From positions 1,298,001 to 1,362,000 of the forward strand of contig NC_042529.1 of the NCBI RefSeq assembly GCF_900963305.1: DNA of 64,000 nucleotides, read 5' to 3'. Positions within the stretch are counted from its first letter, which is position 1. Each line of letters opens with the position of its first letter. Source of the stretch: Echeneis naucrates (lineage: Eukaryota; Chordata; Actinopteri; Carangiformes; Echeneidae). The notes below the pieces were generated by a model. That model saw nothing but the letters and a program-made list of their open reading frames with translations. It made no database searches and was not told the DNA's origin. Positions 23,894 through 36,699 of the stretch are shown here, one piece after another. The position numbers and the translations under genes are program-made.

Positions 23894-26146
23894 ATGCTGT
23901 CGTCAGTCCACTGGCTGTGGCTGGTCCTTTGGTTACATCTGACCAGTCTTGAAGACGTTGAGGCTCAGTTTCCAATTCCCTGCACAAGACAGGAAGCTCT
24001 GGACTCGAGGACGTGTTGTCCCGTCTGGAATGGTTCTCCCTGTGGACAGACGGCAGGTCGGGGCTACTGTGCACAGCATTTTTTAGAGGGTGGTGATTTA
24101 CCGATTGACTACAGAGTGGACTGGCCTAACTCCTTCTACAACAAAGTGTGTGCGTGCTACGGAAACTTTGATGGATTTGACTGTGGGGTGTGCAGTCCAG
24201 GCTGGCAAGGACCCGACTGTCTGGAGCCGCACAGAGTGGACCGGAAAGAGATAACTGATATGTATGAAGATGAGAGGGAGCTCTTCATTTCAAACCTGGA
24301 CCACGCAAAACACACCATCAGCAACCGTTACAAGATCCTGACCAGCAATGACACAACCAAAGCAGGCAACTTTAAATTTCACGAGGCAACTGTGTATGAC
24401 CTTTATGTGTGGCTGCACTACTACGCAGCCAAGAAGTACGCCGATACTGATGATGATGCTGCACATCGAGGCCCCGCTTTCCCTTTCTGGCACCGAATCT
24501 TCCTGCTCTTTATCGAGAGGGAGATCAGATTGCTCACTGGGAACCATAACTTCTTCATCCCATACTGGGACTGGACCAGAACTGACCACTGCAACATCTG
24601 CACCAATGACTACTTTGGGGCAGTTGATCCAGACGGTCACATAGACCAGGGTTCCCGTTTCTCAAAGTGGAAGGTGAGATCTCCTTCCTGTTCTTTTCTG
24701 AATGCCTCTTTCCTTCTCTTGCTCAAACTGCTCTTTTCCTACACAGACTGCCTGTGTTCTCGATGAAGGTCTCCTTATGATCTGCAGCCGCCCTGATGAC
24801 CCTTCACCTGCACCCATTAGCCGCAAACCAGGAAAGGACCGAAGCGCAGACACACTGCCAACCTCTGGTGATGTTCGACGCACAGTGTGCGAGGACAATT
24901 ATGACACACCTCCTTTTAACAAAATGTCTAAGCACAGCTTCAGGAGCAGGCTGGAAGGTAAACACCAGTTCTATTTTTATTGAAGACCAAAAGACTTTCT
25001 GTTGAAGTGTCTGCTCCAGAACTTCAACAGTTTGTCAACAGTTGGCCTGAATGAACAAAACCAACAAAGGACTAAGATCTGCAATAAAAATGTGAACTTT
25101 GTGTTTATTTGGGTTCATTTGTCCTCTAAGGTTTTGATATTCCTCGTGATTCCCGAAACCTGCAGTCTGCTATGCACAACCTGGTTCACGATTACTTCAA
25201 TGGCACCATGTCCCACCTCCCTACTGCAGCCAACGACCCGTTATTCATGGTTCATCACAGCTTTGTGGACAAGTAAGTGATCTCTTTTTAATTAGGGTTA
25301 TTATATAACTTCTAATAAAGGATAAACTCCTGACATGTCCATTTGTACACTGAAAGGGTTAATATCTCATTGAAGAGAGCAGACAAAGATCAGAGCGCTG
25401 AGCTGAGGCTCATCAGGGAATATAATTAGATCACCTGTGAAGAGACAACCGGTCTGAATCAACCAGCTAAATCCTAAAGTTTGGAAAACAAAGACGTTGG
25501 GTTAACAACACAATGACAGATATTTCCTCTGCTGTGGAACTCAACATCAGGCTTCTTGAGGTGTGGCTGGAGAGGCACAGATATGCGAGTTACCCCGAGA
25601 GTGACGAAATCCATAAAGCCCAGAGGAAGGAGTCCTACATGGCCCCGTTCTTCCCTCTGCGCACCAACGGATACTACTGGAACAGGAGCATCTTAAGCCT
25701 CGGCTACAAGTACATAGAACACAGCATCCCTCACCCTGGAGCTGTTCACATTGGAGAAGTTTACCATCAAAGTCCTTACTGTCTCTGGAGAGAGGCTGAA
25801 GGTACAGACCATTTAAAACTAGTAAGAGCTCATCACAGTTGTACTTTGTCCAACCCTGACTGATGTGGTGGACATTGGACCTGTCTTCTTCACTGTCAGG
25901 GGCTGCAGAGGAATCGTCAGCCTGGGAAGTCCAGTGGCTGTGGCCCGTTGTGGGTGTGGCTTGTGTTGTATTGCTGTGCGTCATTGTTGGTGTCGCTATT
26001 AAATGCAAAGGTGAGAAAAAAACATCATGAGGTTGTGATGAAAAAGTCACTGTGGAGAATAACAGTGTCTCATCTCTAATCTCCATTTAGGCAGAAGACG
26101 ACCAACGTACGATGCTCCGGCAGAGCAGGAGCTGCAGAACCTTTAA
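23894..26146 (+). CDS. Tyrosinase-like copy 3, complete membrane form
   Basis: Six exons: 23894-24673, 24747-24957, 25131-25272, 25551-25801, 25900-26010 and 26091-26146; phases agree and give 516 aa (human TYR 529). Tyrosinase-family proteins are type 3 copper oxidases acting on phenols in melanosomes; activity and substrate here are inferred. A signal peptide (1-24, ending VEA) precedes QFPIPC. A Cys-rich EGF-like region follows to about residue 112. CuA has His in [11 protein letters not shown] and FWHRI; CuB has His in MHNLVHDYF and VHHSF, so all six ligands are present. Sequons include NGS, NDT and NGT. Exon 5 encodes one hydrophobic helix (about 475-495), then a basic 20-residue tail ending AEQELQNL. 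The start of exon 4 was fixed by similarity to FVDSIFEQWLRRHR of human TYR. Copy-specific changes include NSFYNK and TDMYEDE. Confidence 0.92.
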
Positions 26147-26884
26147 GAGGTGAGACGACACGTTGATGAGAACTGAACCTTCAGAACAAACCAGTTGGTG
26201 CAAAGATGATGCTGAAGTTAAAGATTAAAAGAACAAATTAAGAAGTTTTGTCAACGTTGTTTAAACGTCCCAGTAAACAGAGCCACCCCTCATCCTCCCC
26301 TACAAACGTGGATAGAAAAAAAATTGTGGCAGCCAGATTATAAACTCGAAGCTTTAAAATGGCAGCTCACAAACTAACTGGTGACTTCATGTTGGGCTGA
26401 CGATTCTGGGTTTCTTCTATGAAGAGCTCGGCACATTGAAGTAAATGTAATGTAAAAGTTTACACAACACAGTTCTCTGACCTCTATGATTTGGCTGGTT
26501 GCTGCTAATCAAAGAATCAGTTTTTCTTCATTCCCAAAATGTTCTATCCCACCTTCTGGAAAATGGAAACGTTTCAGTAACTTTAAACAATTCTCTGTGT
26601 TTCTCGTTCTGATTCCGGGTCCAGCTCTGATCCAGTCTGGGTAAAGGAGAGGAACTTATCATCTTCAGCTGATGTCTAAGATTCATGACGATGGCTGCTG
26701 TTTTGTTTTTTTCTTTTTTAATGATCAGCTTTGTACTTTTTAAGGTTTTTTTTTTAGGTTAAATCTAAGACTGACCTTTGGAACAAATGTCATAAAATGT
26801 TTTTTATAACTCCTAACCCCTGAACTTATTCACCAAAAAGGATTTCACCTCATTCATGTCTGTGCAGTTTTCCTCAGTAATTCA

Positions 26885-26890
26885 AATAAA
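26885..26890 (+). terminator. Poly(A) signal of copy 3
   Basis: AATAAA lies 739 bp after the stop codon and is kept at the matching place in copies 4 and 5, which suggests a 3' UTR of roughly 750 bp. Confidence 0.6.
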
Positions 26891-27279
26891 GGATTCAGGA
26901 ATCAGGTGTGACATCCAGTTTCCAGTTTATTTGGTTGCTGATATTAATGCAGTCTATTAAAAATACTATTTTCATGGCAGGAGTTATAGTTCATTTATCA
27001 GGAGATAAGATGATCAACTTGGGTTGCCTTTCACATAAAACCTTTTTTTTTATCATTTCATCTTCATTACCAAACACTTTAAATTTAAATTGTATTCTGT
27101 AATGGTTCAGTTTGTTTTGAAATTCCCTTGTTCTTTTGTGTTTGTCTCCATCTAGTGTCTGAATTTGAAAATCTGAGTCATCTTTGACTCTTGATCTCAG
27201 TTTTGTTGGATCTTAGAGGCCTGACCCCAAAACAAAGGTGACAAGAATGTGACATTTCTCAGCAGAAGACTTGAATGTG

Positions 27280-27870
27280 GGAACGTTGGGATCAGTGTTA
27301 TTTTCGATTCAAAACTGAAATTTGAGAACCATCTCAACTGTCTAGTCTAATTCTGCCTTTCCATCTTAGAAATAATGCTAAGATTAGATCACAGTTATCG
27401 TCCAGAGCCCTGGAACGTACCATTCATGCCTGCATCTTCTCTGCACCACTGCAATTCTCTTTTTATCTGCCTCAGTCAAACTGCTCTAACTCGTTTGCAG
27501 CTTGTTAAAAATGCAACTGCCAGATTTCTCTGTCGGGCTCTCCAAAAAGATCACAAAACCCCATCCTGGCCTTGTTGCATTGGTTACCATTAAATTCAGG
27601 ATCCATTTCAAAATTCTCTAAATCACTTGCAAAGCATTACACGGCCCAGCTCCTGTCTACATTTCTGAATTACTTCACACAGATACATCTGCTCGTCCAC
27701 TTAGATCCTCCAATCACAACCTTTTAACTATTCCACATACCAATTTAAAAACGAAAGGTGCCATCCTAACTCCTAAACTCTGGAACAGTCTCCCTCTCCC
27801 CGTCTGATCAGCGGAATCTGTTGTTTGTTTGTTTTTTTTAAATCCCTAAAGACTCACCTTTGTGGGTTAG
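27280..27870 (+). mobile_element. LINE fragment, C-terminal reverse transcriptase part (unit A)
   Basis: Translated pieces such as FDSKLKFE, LHHCNSLFICL, LTRLQLVKNATARFL and WNSLP follow the order at the end of the reverse transcriptase ORF of L2/Rex1/CR1-type LINEs (usual form SRLDYCNSLL ... LTRLQLVQNAAARLL). Stops and frame changes interrupt it. Only the 3' end is present, as usual for 5'-truncated LINE insertions. Confidence 0.75.
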
Positions 27871-29600
27871 CATGTATGTGAGCTTGTAAACTGTGAGCCT
27901 GTACATTGTCCTGTATATGTTCTACATTCTTATATACATAGATTACATACATATACATAGACTCCGGGAGATTTTACTTGATTTATGGGCATCAGGGAGC
28001 CACTATCGATATGTGGGAGACTCCCAGAACTTCCAGGAGACTTGGAATGTCTGAGTTGCTAAACTCATTTATGAAGTTCACCACCACCATGAGGGAAGAG
28101 TCTGTGACTTCTGGAATTGGATATTGGCCATATTTAAAATATAATGTCCACAGCTTTAAAAAAAGATATATAATAAAGTCTGAGCAATAAATCTGAATTT
28201 AGCACCACGAGTGTGAAACTAGCATATGCTCAGTTATTTTACAAACCTTCAAATTCTTTTCTAGATTTGGAAGCAGATAATCTGTTAAATTAATCTCAAT
28301 GTGCATGATGAGACCTAATTTGAACCACGTTAAAAAAGGAAAGTAATCCTCACCTGCTCGAATGTTAATTACATTGAGAAGCAGAAAACCCATACCTTGC
28401 ATGTTCTGAAAACTTCTGATTAATCCTCCTTTAAGTGGTGCGGTAAGCCAGCCAGAGCTGTTATTCAAGCTGCACAGATATCACCTTTGTCCTGTTGCAC
28501 AAAGACAGCGTATGCAAGGGGATGTTAGTGGTCACTGTTCATATTCAACAATGTAATTCATGAAATAAAAAAATTACCCCTTCCTCAAATGCCATCATTA
28601 CCGCTTCCAAAACTGCCAGTCTTCCTCTTTTTGGAGAGCTGTAACAGCTGAGGTGCATTCTTGTTAAGTGAAGCATAAAATGTAGATGGCAGTTTTAGAT
28701 TTGTTATTGGTTTTGGGCAGTCAACCTTGTGTGATTGCTGGTAGGGCAAACAAAGGTTTGCTTTATTCAGCTCTTCCAACGTGACCTATTTTTTGCAATC
28801 AAATCTTTCAAACAGCGTGCCAGCTCCACAGAGACAACATCTTGGAACAAGTGGTGCACAACATCCGGCAGAAATCCTGTCATGGGATCGAAAAGGAGAG
28901 ATGATCAGAAAGAACACAACTGTGTTTTACACCATAATTCTCATCAGTTTCATTTGTCTGCATTTCTTGACCCAGACTATCATGGAAATATTTTCTTCTG
29001 ATTTCCAAACCACCGGTCACTGCATGTGATTTCTGCATTTCTGTCGGAGTGGCAAGGCAGAATGTCAGAATCTGCAGAAATATGCAGACCTGAAACTGTC
29101 ACTGAAGCCAGCTAGCCCAGTGTTTCCTCAGCAGGCTCTCCATGGCGGCAGATTTAACTTTTACAACTTATTCATTGGCTGGCCAATTGAAAATGGCTTT
29201 TTCCTTTACAACCACTACAACCTATACATCTCAGCCATAAACAATGTCAGGTAAAGGCTGAACATAAACAGTAAAACAATGAAATAAATAAAAAATAGTA
29301 ATCATCTCTTTAACAGCCAGATGGGTTAGGCCCATCACTTTGCTCCACTTCTCCTCCCTCATATGATTACAGAAAAAAAAATCGAGTGACTTTAGAAAAT
29401 GTACTCACAAGTGTGAACATTGAAATTCTTTTTTTAAGTTAACCATTATCATTTGTGAGCCAGTAAAAGGCTGATGACACCTGACTAGCGTCATCTTCAT
29501 CAGTTGTCTTTCTCTTCTTAGAGAAATATTTGAAGAAGCTCGCCAGAAAATGCAGTCGGCAGTTAACACGTCACGGTGTGTAGATATTAGCCTAATGCTA
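27871..29600. other. Unit A spacer; no gene recognised
   Basis: The DNA is AT-rich with short frames up to 89 codons on either strand, none recognisable. The whole stretch recurs at +7118. Confidence 0.45.
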
Positions 29601-29960
29601 ACAATTAGCTTACCGGCGTTAGCGTCACTGAGTGAGCACCCATTCGCTTCAACTGCCGGTATGTGACGTGACGTTAGCTGGCCACCAATACTTTGGAATG
29701 CCTATTTAACTTATAAAATCTATACTGAGTTATCTGAAGCTAATAAGCCTACCTTTTCTCCGGTAAGTCGCTGACGTCCCTCCTCTAACTTTCTGACCCG
29801 GGGCCGGATGTGACGTCACTTTCAGTAATTAACGTCTGCTAATCTTAATGCGGGTGATTTCTCTGCGGAGTAAACATTTGTTTGAGACCTATAAGCCCTA
29901 CATGGACAGGGCACCGTTTCCTCCTGTCTGAAATTCACAAACAGGGCAGCGAAACGTGCG
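29600..29960 (+). promoter_or_regulatory. Candidate distal promoter for copy 4 (CRE, donor site)
   Basis: A full CRE TGACGTCA lies at 29811-29818 with further TGACGT half sites nearby (about 29667 and 29771) and a CCAAT-type motif. A strong splice donor CCG/GTAAGT lies at 29760-29768. A transcript starting here could splice to the AG just before CCATTCCCTCCACC and the copy-4 ATG. The same arrangement recurs in unit B (CRE 36929-36936, donor 36881). Promoter use is inferred. Confidence 0.35.
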
Positions 29961-29999
29961 ATGAAACATCAGATCCACATAACCCACCAACTTCTGGAG

Positions 30000-30992
30000 G
30001 AATGAACCTTCAGTGAATTAAAAGTACTTAAAGTGCACATGCAATTAGAATACAGAAGATAAAGGGGAGACGGTGGAACCTTTAATGTCTCAATAACTGT
30101 GTTTTCAGCAACTAGAAAACGCACATAATTTACATTTCTGCCTACGTTCATCAAATAATTGCGTCTATCCACAAGTCTGCTCGGTAAACACGTTTTTCTG
30201 TCCACTGCAGAAATTAACTATCTTTTTTTTATTAACCAAAGGAAGTGACTTTTATCGATACAACTCAGCGGAGCGCCCAAATGGAGTCGAGGCTCACTCG
30301 ACTACGGGAAGCGATATTACGAATCCTACTATGGCCACGCCAAAACCCGGAAAGATTAATGCAACATATTAATCTTTGTTTTGGTTGTGAATTGTATCTA
30401 ATTACGTGCCTTTATTAATTTTATTTATTTTTTTTTTTTTTTGTAAGCGCTTTTGCAGACATTGCCTTTAGTCCTTCCTGACATGCCGTACTTACAGTGT
30501 GTTTTGGCTTCCTTCTCCGAGTGATGACGTAATTTCTCATTGGTGAAATTCTTCTCAATGATAATATTAGTACCTTTAAAATAAATCACATCAAATACTA
30601 GCCATGTAACAAATTTAACAACTTCAATGTGCACAGTTCAAAATATATATATATAAAAAAATGAAACAAATAATTGACATAAATATTAATTAAATAAAGC
30701 ACATTTGAGCCTTCTTTGAACTTTTGCTGAGCGGCATTATTTTCAAAACAATATATTTACTATCAATACAATACAAATAATAATAATAAAAAATATATAT
30801 AAATGAAATAAAATTGTAAGAAACTAAAGATTGCACATTTGAACTGCATCTGCCTCTCTCCTTTGTTAACTGACAGCCCCCCCTTTCAGCAGTCTTGCCC
30901 ACTTGTTCTAGGTTCCAGAAGATTTACTCTGAGTTGCAGGCGTCACAGAGTCACTGTCAACATGCGGGAAACTCCCACGTCCTTCCCTCATT
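30000..30992. other. AT-rich sequence directly 5' of copy 4
   Basis: It contains a poly(T) run near 30426-30442 and AT-rich tracts near 30640-30800. This sequence is unrelated to the promoters of copies 1-3. An out-of-frame upstream ATG lies at 30962 and its frame overlaps the copy-4 start. Confidence 0.5.
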
Positions 30993-31011
30993 TGCAGCCA
31001 TTCCCTCCACC

Positions 31012-33264
31012 ATGCTGTCGTCAGTCCACTGGCTGTGGCTGGTCCTTTGGTTACATCTGACCAGTCTTGAAGACGTTGAGGCTCAGTTTCCAATTCCCTG
31101 CACGAGACAGGAAGCTCTGGACTCGAGGACGTGTTGTCCCCTCTGGAATGGTTCTCCCTGTGGAGAGATGGCAGGTCGGGGCGACTGTGCACAGCATTTT
31201 TTAGAGGGTGCTGACTTACCGTTTGACTACAGAGTGGACTGGCCTAACTCCTTCTACGACAAAGTGTGTGCGTGCTACGGAAACTTTGATGGATTTGACT
31301 GTGGGGTGTGCAGTCCAGGCTGGCAAGGACCCGACTGTCTGGAGCCGCACAGAGTGGACCGGAAAGAGATAACTGATATGACTGAAGATGAGAGGGAGCT
31401 CTTCATTTCAAACCTGGACCACGCAAAACACACCATCAGCAACCGTTACAAGATCCTGACCAGCAATGACACAACCAAAGCAGGCAACTTTAAATTTCAC
31501 GAGGCAACTGTGTATGACCTTTATGTGTGGCTGCACTACTACGCAGCCAAGAAGTACGCCGATACTGATGATGATGCTGCACATCGAGGCCCCGCTTTCC
31601 CTTTCTGGCACCGAATCTTCCTGCTCTTTATCGAGAGGGAGATCAGATTGCTCACTGGGAACCATAACTTCTTCATCCCATACTGGGACTGGACCAGAAC
31701 TGACCACTGCAACATCTGCACCAATGACTACTTTGGGGCAGTTGATCCAGACGGTCACATAGACCAGGGTTCCCGTTTCTCAAAGTGGAAGGTGAGATCT
31801 CCTTCCTGTTCTTTTCTGAATGCCTCTTTCCTTCTCTTGCTCAAACTGCTCTTTTCCTACACAGACTGCCTGTGTTCTCGATGAAGGTCTCCAAATGATC
31901 TGCAGCCGCCCTGATGACCCTTCACCTGCACCCATTAGCCGCAAACCAGGAAAGGACCGAAGCGCAGACACACTGCCAACCTCTGGTGATGTTCGACGCA
32001 CGTTGTGCGAGGACAATTATGACACACCTCCTTTTAACAAAATGTCTAAGCACAGCTTCAGGAGCAGGCTGGAAGGTAAACACCAGTTCTATTTTTATTG
32101 AAGACCAAAAGACTTTCTGTTGAAGTGTCTGCTCCAGAACTTCAACAGTTTGTCAACAGTTGGCCTGAATGAACAAAACCAACAAAGGACTAAGATCTGC
32201 AATAAAAATGTGAACTTTGTGTTTATTTGGGTTCATTTGTCCTCTAAGGTTTTGATATTCCTCGTGATTCCCGAAACCTGCAGTCTGCTATGCACAACCT
32301 GGTTCACGATTACTTCAATGGCACCATGTCCCACCTCCCTACTGCAGCCAACGACCCGTTATTCATGGTTCATCACAGCTTTGTGGACAAGTAAGTGATC
32401 TCTTTTTAATTAGGGTTATTATATAACTTCTAATAAAGGATAAACTCCTGACATGTCCATTTGTACACTGAAAGGGTTAATATCTCATTGAATAGAGCAG
32501 ACAAAGATCAGAGCGCTGAGCTGAGGCTCATCAGGGAATATAATTAGATCACCTGTGAAGAGACAACCGGTCTGAATCAACCAGCTAAATCCTAAAGTTT
32601 GGAAAACAAAGACGTTGGGTTAACAACACAATGACAGATATTTCCTCTGCTGTGGAACTCAACATCAGGCTTCTTGAGGTGTGGCTGGAGAGGCACAGAT
32701 ATGCGAGTTACCCCGAGAGTGACGAAATCCATAAAGCCCAGAAGAAGGAGTCCTACATGGCCCCGTTCTTCCCTCTGCGCACCAACGGATACTACTGGAA
32801 CAGGAACATCTTAAGCCTCGGCTACAAGTACATAGAGCACAGCATCCCTCACCCTGGAGCTGTTCACATTGGAGAAGTTTACCATCAAAGTCCTTACTGT
32901 CTCTGGAGAGAGGCTGAAGGTACAGACCATTTAAAACTAGTAAGAGCTCATCACAGTTGTACTTTGTCCAACCCTGACTGATGTGGTGGACATTGGACCT
33001 GTCTTCTTCACTGTCAGGGGCTGCAGAGGAATCGTCAGCCTGGGAAGTCCAGTGGCTGTGGCCCGTTGTGGGTGTGGCTTGTGTTGTATTGCTGTGCGTC
33101 ATTGTTGGTGTCGCTATTAAATGCAAAGGTGAGAAAAAAACATCATGAGGTTGTGATGAAAAAGTCACTGTGGAGAATAACAGTGTCTCATCTCTAATCT
33201 CCATTTAGGCAGAAGACGACCAACGTACGATGCTCCGGCAGAGCAGGAGCTGCAGAACCTTTAA
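31012..33264 (+). CDS. Tyrosinase-like copy 4, complete membrane form
   Basis: Exons are 31012-31791, 31865-32075, 32249-32390, 32669-32919, 33018-33128 and 33209-33264, giving 516 aa with all six copper-ligand His, the membrane helix and the tail. The ATG at 31012 matches copies 1-3; the open frame continues upstream but without any in-frame ATG. Copy-specific residues in the Cys-rich region are CGEMAGRGD and EGADLPFDY. In exon 2 it shares GLQMIC and TLCED with copy 2, although copy 2 differs from it in exon 1, an example of variant shuffling. In exon 4 it shares KAQKKES with copy 5. Its upstream sequence differs completely from copies 1-3, so its expression may differ. Confidence 0.92.
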
Positions 33265-34002
33265 GAGGTGAGACGACACGTTGATGAGAACTGAACCTTC
33301 AGAACAAACCAGTTGGTGCAAAGATGATGCTGAAGTTAAAGATTAAAAGAACAAATTAAGAAGTTTTGTCAACGTTGTTTAAACGTCCCAGTAAACAGAG
33401 CCACCCCTCATCCTCCCCTACAAACGTGGATAGAAAAAAAATTGTGGCAGCCAGATTATAAACTCGAAGCTTTAAAATGGCAGCTCACAAACTAACTGGT
33501 GACTTCATGTTGGGCTGACGATTCTGGGTTTCTTCTATGAAGAGCTCGGCACATTGAAGTAAATGTAATGTAAAAGTTTACACAACACAGTTCTCTGACC
33601 TCTATGATTTGGCTGGTTGCTGCTAATCAAAGAATCAGTTTTTCTTCATTCCCAAAATGTTCTATCCCACCTTCTGGAAAATGGAAACGTTTCAGTAACT
33701 TTAAACAATTCTCTGTGTTTCTCGTTCTGATTCCGGGTCCAGCTCTGATCCAGTCTGGGTAAAGGAGAGGAACTTATCATCTTCAGCTGATGTCTAAGAT
33801 TCATGACGATGGCTGCTGTTTTGTTTTTTTCTTTTTTAATGATCAGCTTTGTACTTTTTAAGGTTTTTTTTTTAGGTTAAATCTAAGACTGACCTTTGGA
33901 ACAAATGTCATAAAATGTTTTTTATAACTCCTAACCCCTGAACTTATTCACCAAAAAGGATTTCACCTCATTCATGTCTGTGCAGTTTTCCTCAGTAATT
34001 CA

Positions 34003-34008
34003 AATAAA
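34003..34008 (+). terminator. Poly(A) signal of copy 4
   Basis: AATAAA at exactly +7118 from the signal of copy 3. Confidence 0.6.
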
Positions 34009-34397
34009 GGATTCAGGAATCAGGTGTGACATCCAGTTTCCAGTTTATTTGGTTGCTGATATTAATGCAGTCTATTAAAAATACTATTTTCATGGCAGGA
34101 GTTATAGTTCATTTATCAGGAGATAAGATGATCAACTTGGGTTGCCTTTCACATAAAACCTTTTTTTTTATCATTTCATCTTCATTACCAAACACTTTAA
34201 ATTTAAATTGTATTCTGTAATGGTTCAGTTTGTTTTGAAATTCCCTTGTTCTTTTGTGTTTGTCTCCATCTAGTGTCTGAATTTGAAAATCTGAGTCATC
34301 TTTGACTCTTGATCTCAGTTTTGTTGGATCTTAGAGGCCTGACCCCAAAACAAAGGTGACAAGAATGTGACATTTCTCAGCAGAAGACTTGAATGTG

Positions 34398-34988
34398 GGA
34401 ACGTTGGGATCAGTGTTATTTTCGATTCAAAACTGAAATTTGAGAACCATCTCAACTGTCTAGTCTAATTCTGCCTTTCCATCTTAGAAATAATGCTAAG
34501 ATTAGATCACAGTTATCGTCCAGAGCCCTGGAACGTACCATTCATGCCTGCATCTTCTCTGCACCACTGCAATTCTCTTTTTATCTGCCTCAGTCAAACT
34601 GCTCTAACTCGTTTGCAGCTTGTTAAAAATGCAACTGCCAGATTTCTCTGTCGGGCTCTCCAAAAAGATCACAAAACCCCATCCTGGCCTTGTTGCATTG
34701 GTTACCATTAAATTCAGGATCCATTTCAAAATTCTCTAAATCACTTGCAAAGCATTACACGGCCCAGCTCCTGTCTACATTTCTGAATTACTTCACACAG
34801 ATACATCTGCTCGTCCACTTAGATCCTCCAATCACAACCTTTTAACTATTCCACATACCAATTTAAAAACGAAAGGTGCCATCCTAACTCCTAAACTCTG
34901 GAACAGTCTCCCTCTCCCCGTCTGATCAGCGGAATCTGTTGTTTGTTTGTTTTTTTTAAATCCCTAAAGACTCACCTTTGTGGGTTAG
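34398..34988 (+). mobile_element. LINE fragment, C-terminal reverse transcriptase part (unit B)
   Basis: This is a near-identical duplicate of the fragment at 27280-27870, carried along by the 7118-bp duplication and not a separate insertion. Confidence 0.75.
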
Positions 34989-36699
34989 CATGTATGTGAG
35001 CTTGTAAACTGTGAGCCTGTACATTGTCCTGTATATGTTCTACATTCTTATATACATAGATTACATACATATACATAGACTCCGGGAGATTTTACTTGAT
35101 TTATGGGCATCAGGGAGCCACTATCGATATGTGGGAGACTCCCAGAACTTCCAGGAGACTTGGAATGTCTGAGTTGCTAAACTCATTTATGAAGTTCACC
35201 ACCACCATGAGGGAAGAGTCTGTGACTTCTGGAATTGGATATTGGCCATATTTAAAATATAATGTCCACAGCTTTAAAAAAAGATATATAATAAAGTCTG
35301 AGCAATAAATCTGAATTTAGCACCACGAGTGTGAAACTAGCATATGCTCAGTTATTTTACAAACCTTCAAATTCTTTTCTAGATTTGGAAGCAGATAATC
35401 TGTTAAATTAATCTCAATGTGCATGATGAGACCTAATTTGAACCACGTTAAAAAAGGAAAGTAATCCTCACCTGCTCGAATGTTAATTACATTGAGAAGC
35501 AGAAAACCCATACCTTGCATGTTCTGAAAACTTCTGATTAATCCTCCTTTAAGTGGTGCGGTAAGCCAGCCAGAGCTGTTATTCAAGCTGCACAGATATC
35601 ACCTTTGTCCTGTTGCACAAAGACAGCGTATGCAAGGGGATGTTAGTGGTCACTGTTCATATTCAACAATGTAATTCATGAAATAAAAAAATGACCCCTT
35701 CCTCAAATGCCATCATTACCGCTTCCAAAACTGCCAGTCTTCCTCTTTTTGGAGAGCTGTAACAGCTGAGGTGCATTCTTGTTAAGTGAAGCATAAAATG
35801 TAGATGGCAGTTTTAGATTTGTTATTGGTTTTGGGCAGTCAACCTTGTGTGATTGCTGGTAGGGCAAACAAAGGTTTGCTTTATTCAGCTCTTCCAACGT
35901 GACCTATTTTTTGCAATCAAATCTTTCAAACAGCGTGCCAGCTCCACAGAGACAACATCTTGGAACAAGTGGTGCACAACATCCGGCAGAAATCCTGTCA
36001 TGGGATCGAAAAGGAGAGATGATCAGAAAGAACACAACTGTGTTTTACACCATAATTCTCATCAGTTTCATTTGTCTGCATTTCTTGACCCAGACTATCA
36101 TGGAAATATTTTCTTCTGATTTCCAAACCACCGGTCACTGCATGTGATTTCTGCATTTCTGTCGGAGTGGCAAGGCAGAATGTCAGAATCTGCAGAAATA
36201 TGCAGACCTGAAACTGTCACTGAAGCCAGCTAGCCCAGTGTTTCCTCAGCAGGCTCTCCATGGCGGCAGATTTAACTTTTACAACTTATTCATTGGCTGG
36301 CCAATTGAAAATGGCTTTTTCCTTTACAACCACTACAACCTATACATCTCAGCCATAAACAATGTCAGGTAAAGGCTGAACATAAACAGTAAAACAATGA
36401 AATAAATAAAAAATAGTAATCATCTCTTTAACAGCCAGATGGGTTAGGCCCATCACTTTGCTCCACTTCTCCTCCCTCATATGATTACAGAAAAAAAAAT
36501 CGAGTGACTTTAGAAAATGTACTCACAAGTGTGAACATTGAAATTCTTTTTTTAAGTTAACCATTATCATTTGTGAGCCAGTAAAAGGCTGATGACACCT
36601 GACTAGCGTCATCTTCATCAGTTGTCTTTCTCTTCTTAGAGAAATATTTGAAGAAGCTCGCCAGAAAATGCAGTCGGCAGTTAACACGTCACGGTGTGT

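Larger units (their letters stand above)
23875..30992 (+). repeat. 7118-bp tandem unit A (contains copy 3)
   Basis: Every landmark from just before the copy-3 ATG to just before the copy-4 ATG recurs exactly 7118 bp downstream: exon borders, poly(A) signal, LINE fragment, CRE and AT-rich tail. Only scattered substitutions are seen. The constant offset means almost no net insertion or deletion, which suggests a young duplication. Confidence 0.93.

Noticed and set aside
30895-31011. N-terminal extension of copies 4 and 5 (39 residues, open frame upstream of the ATG)
   Set aside because: The frame upstream contains no ATG (it opens at a TTG), and a signal peptide starts at the shared ATG 31012.
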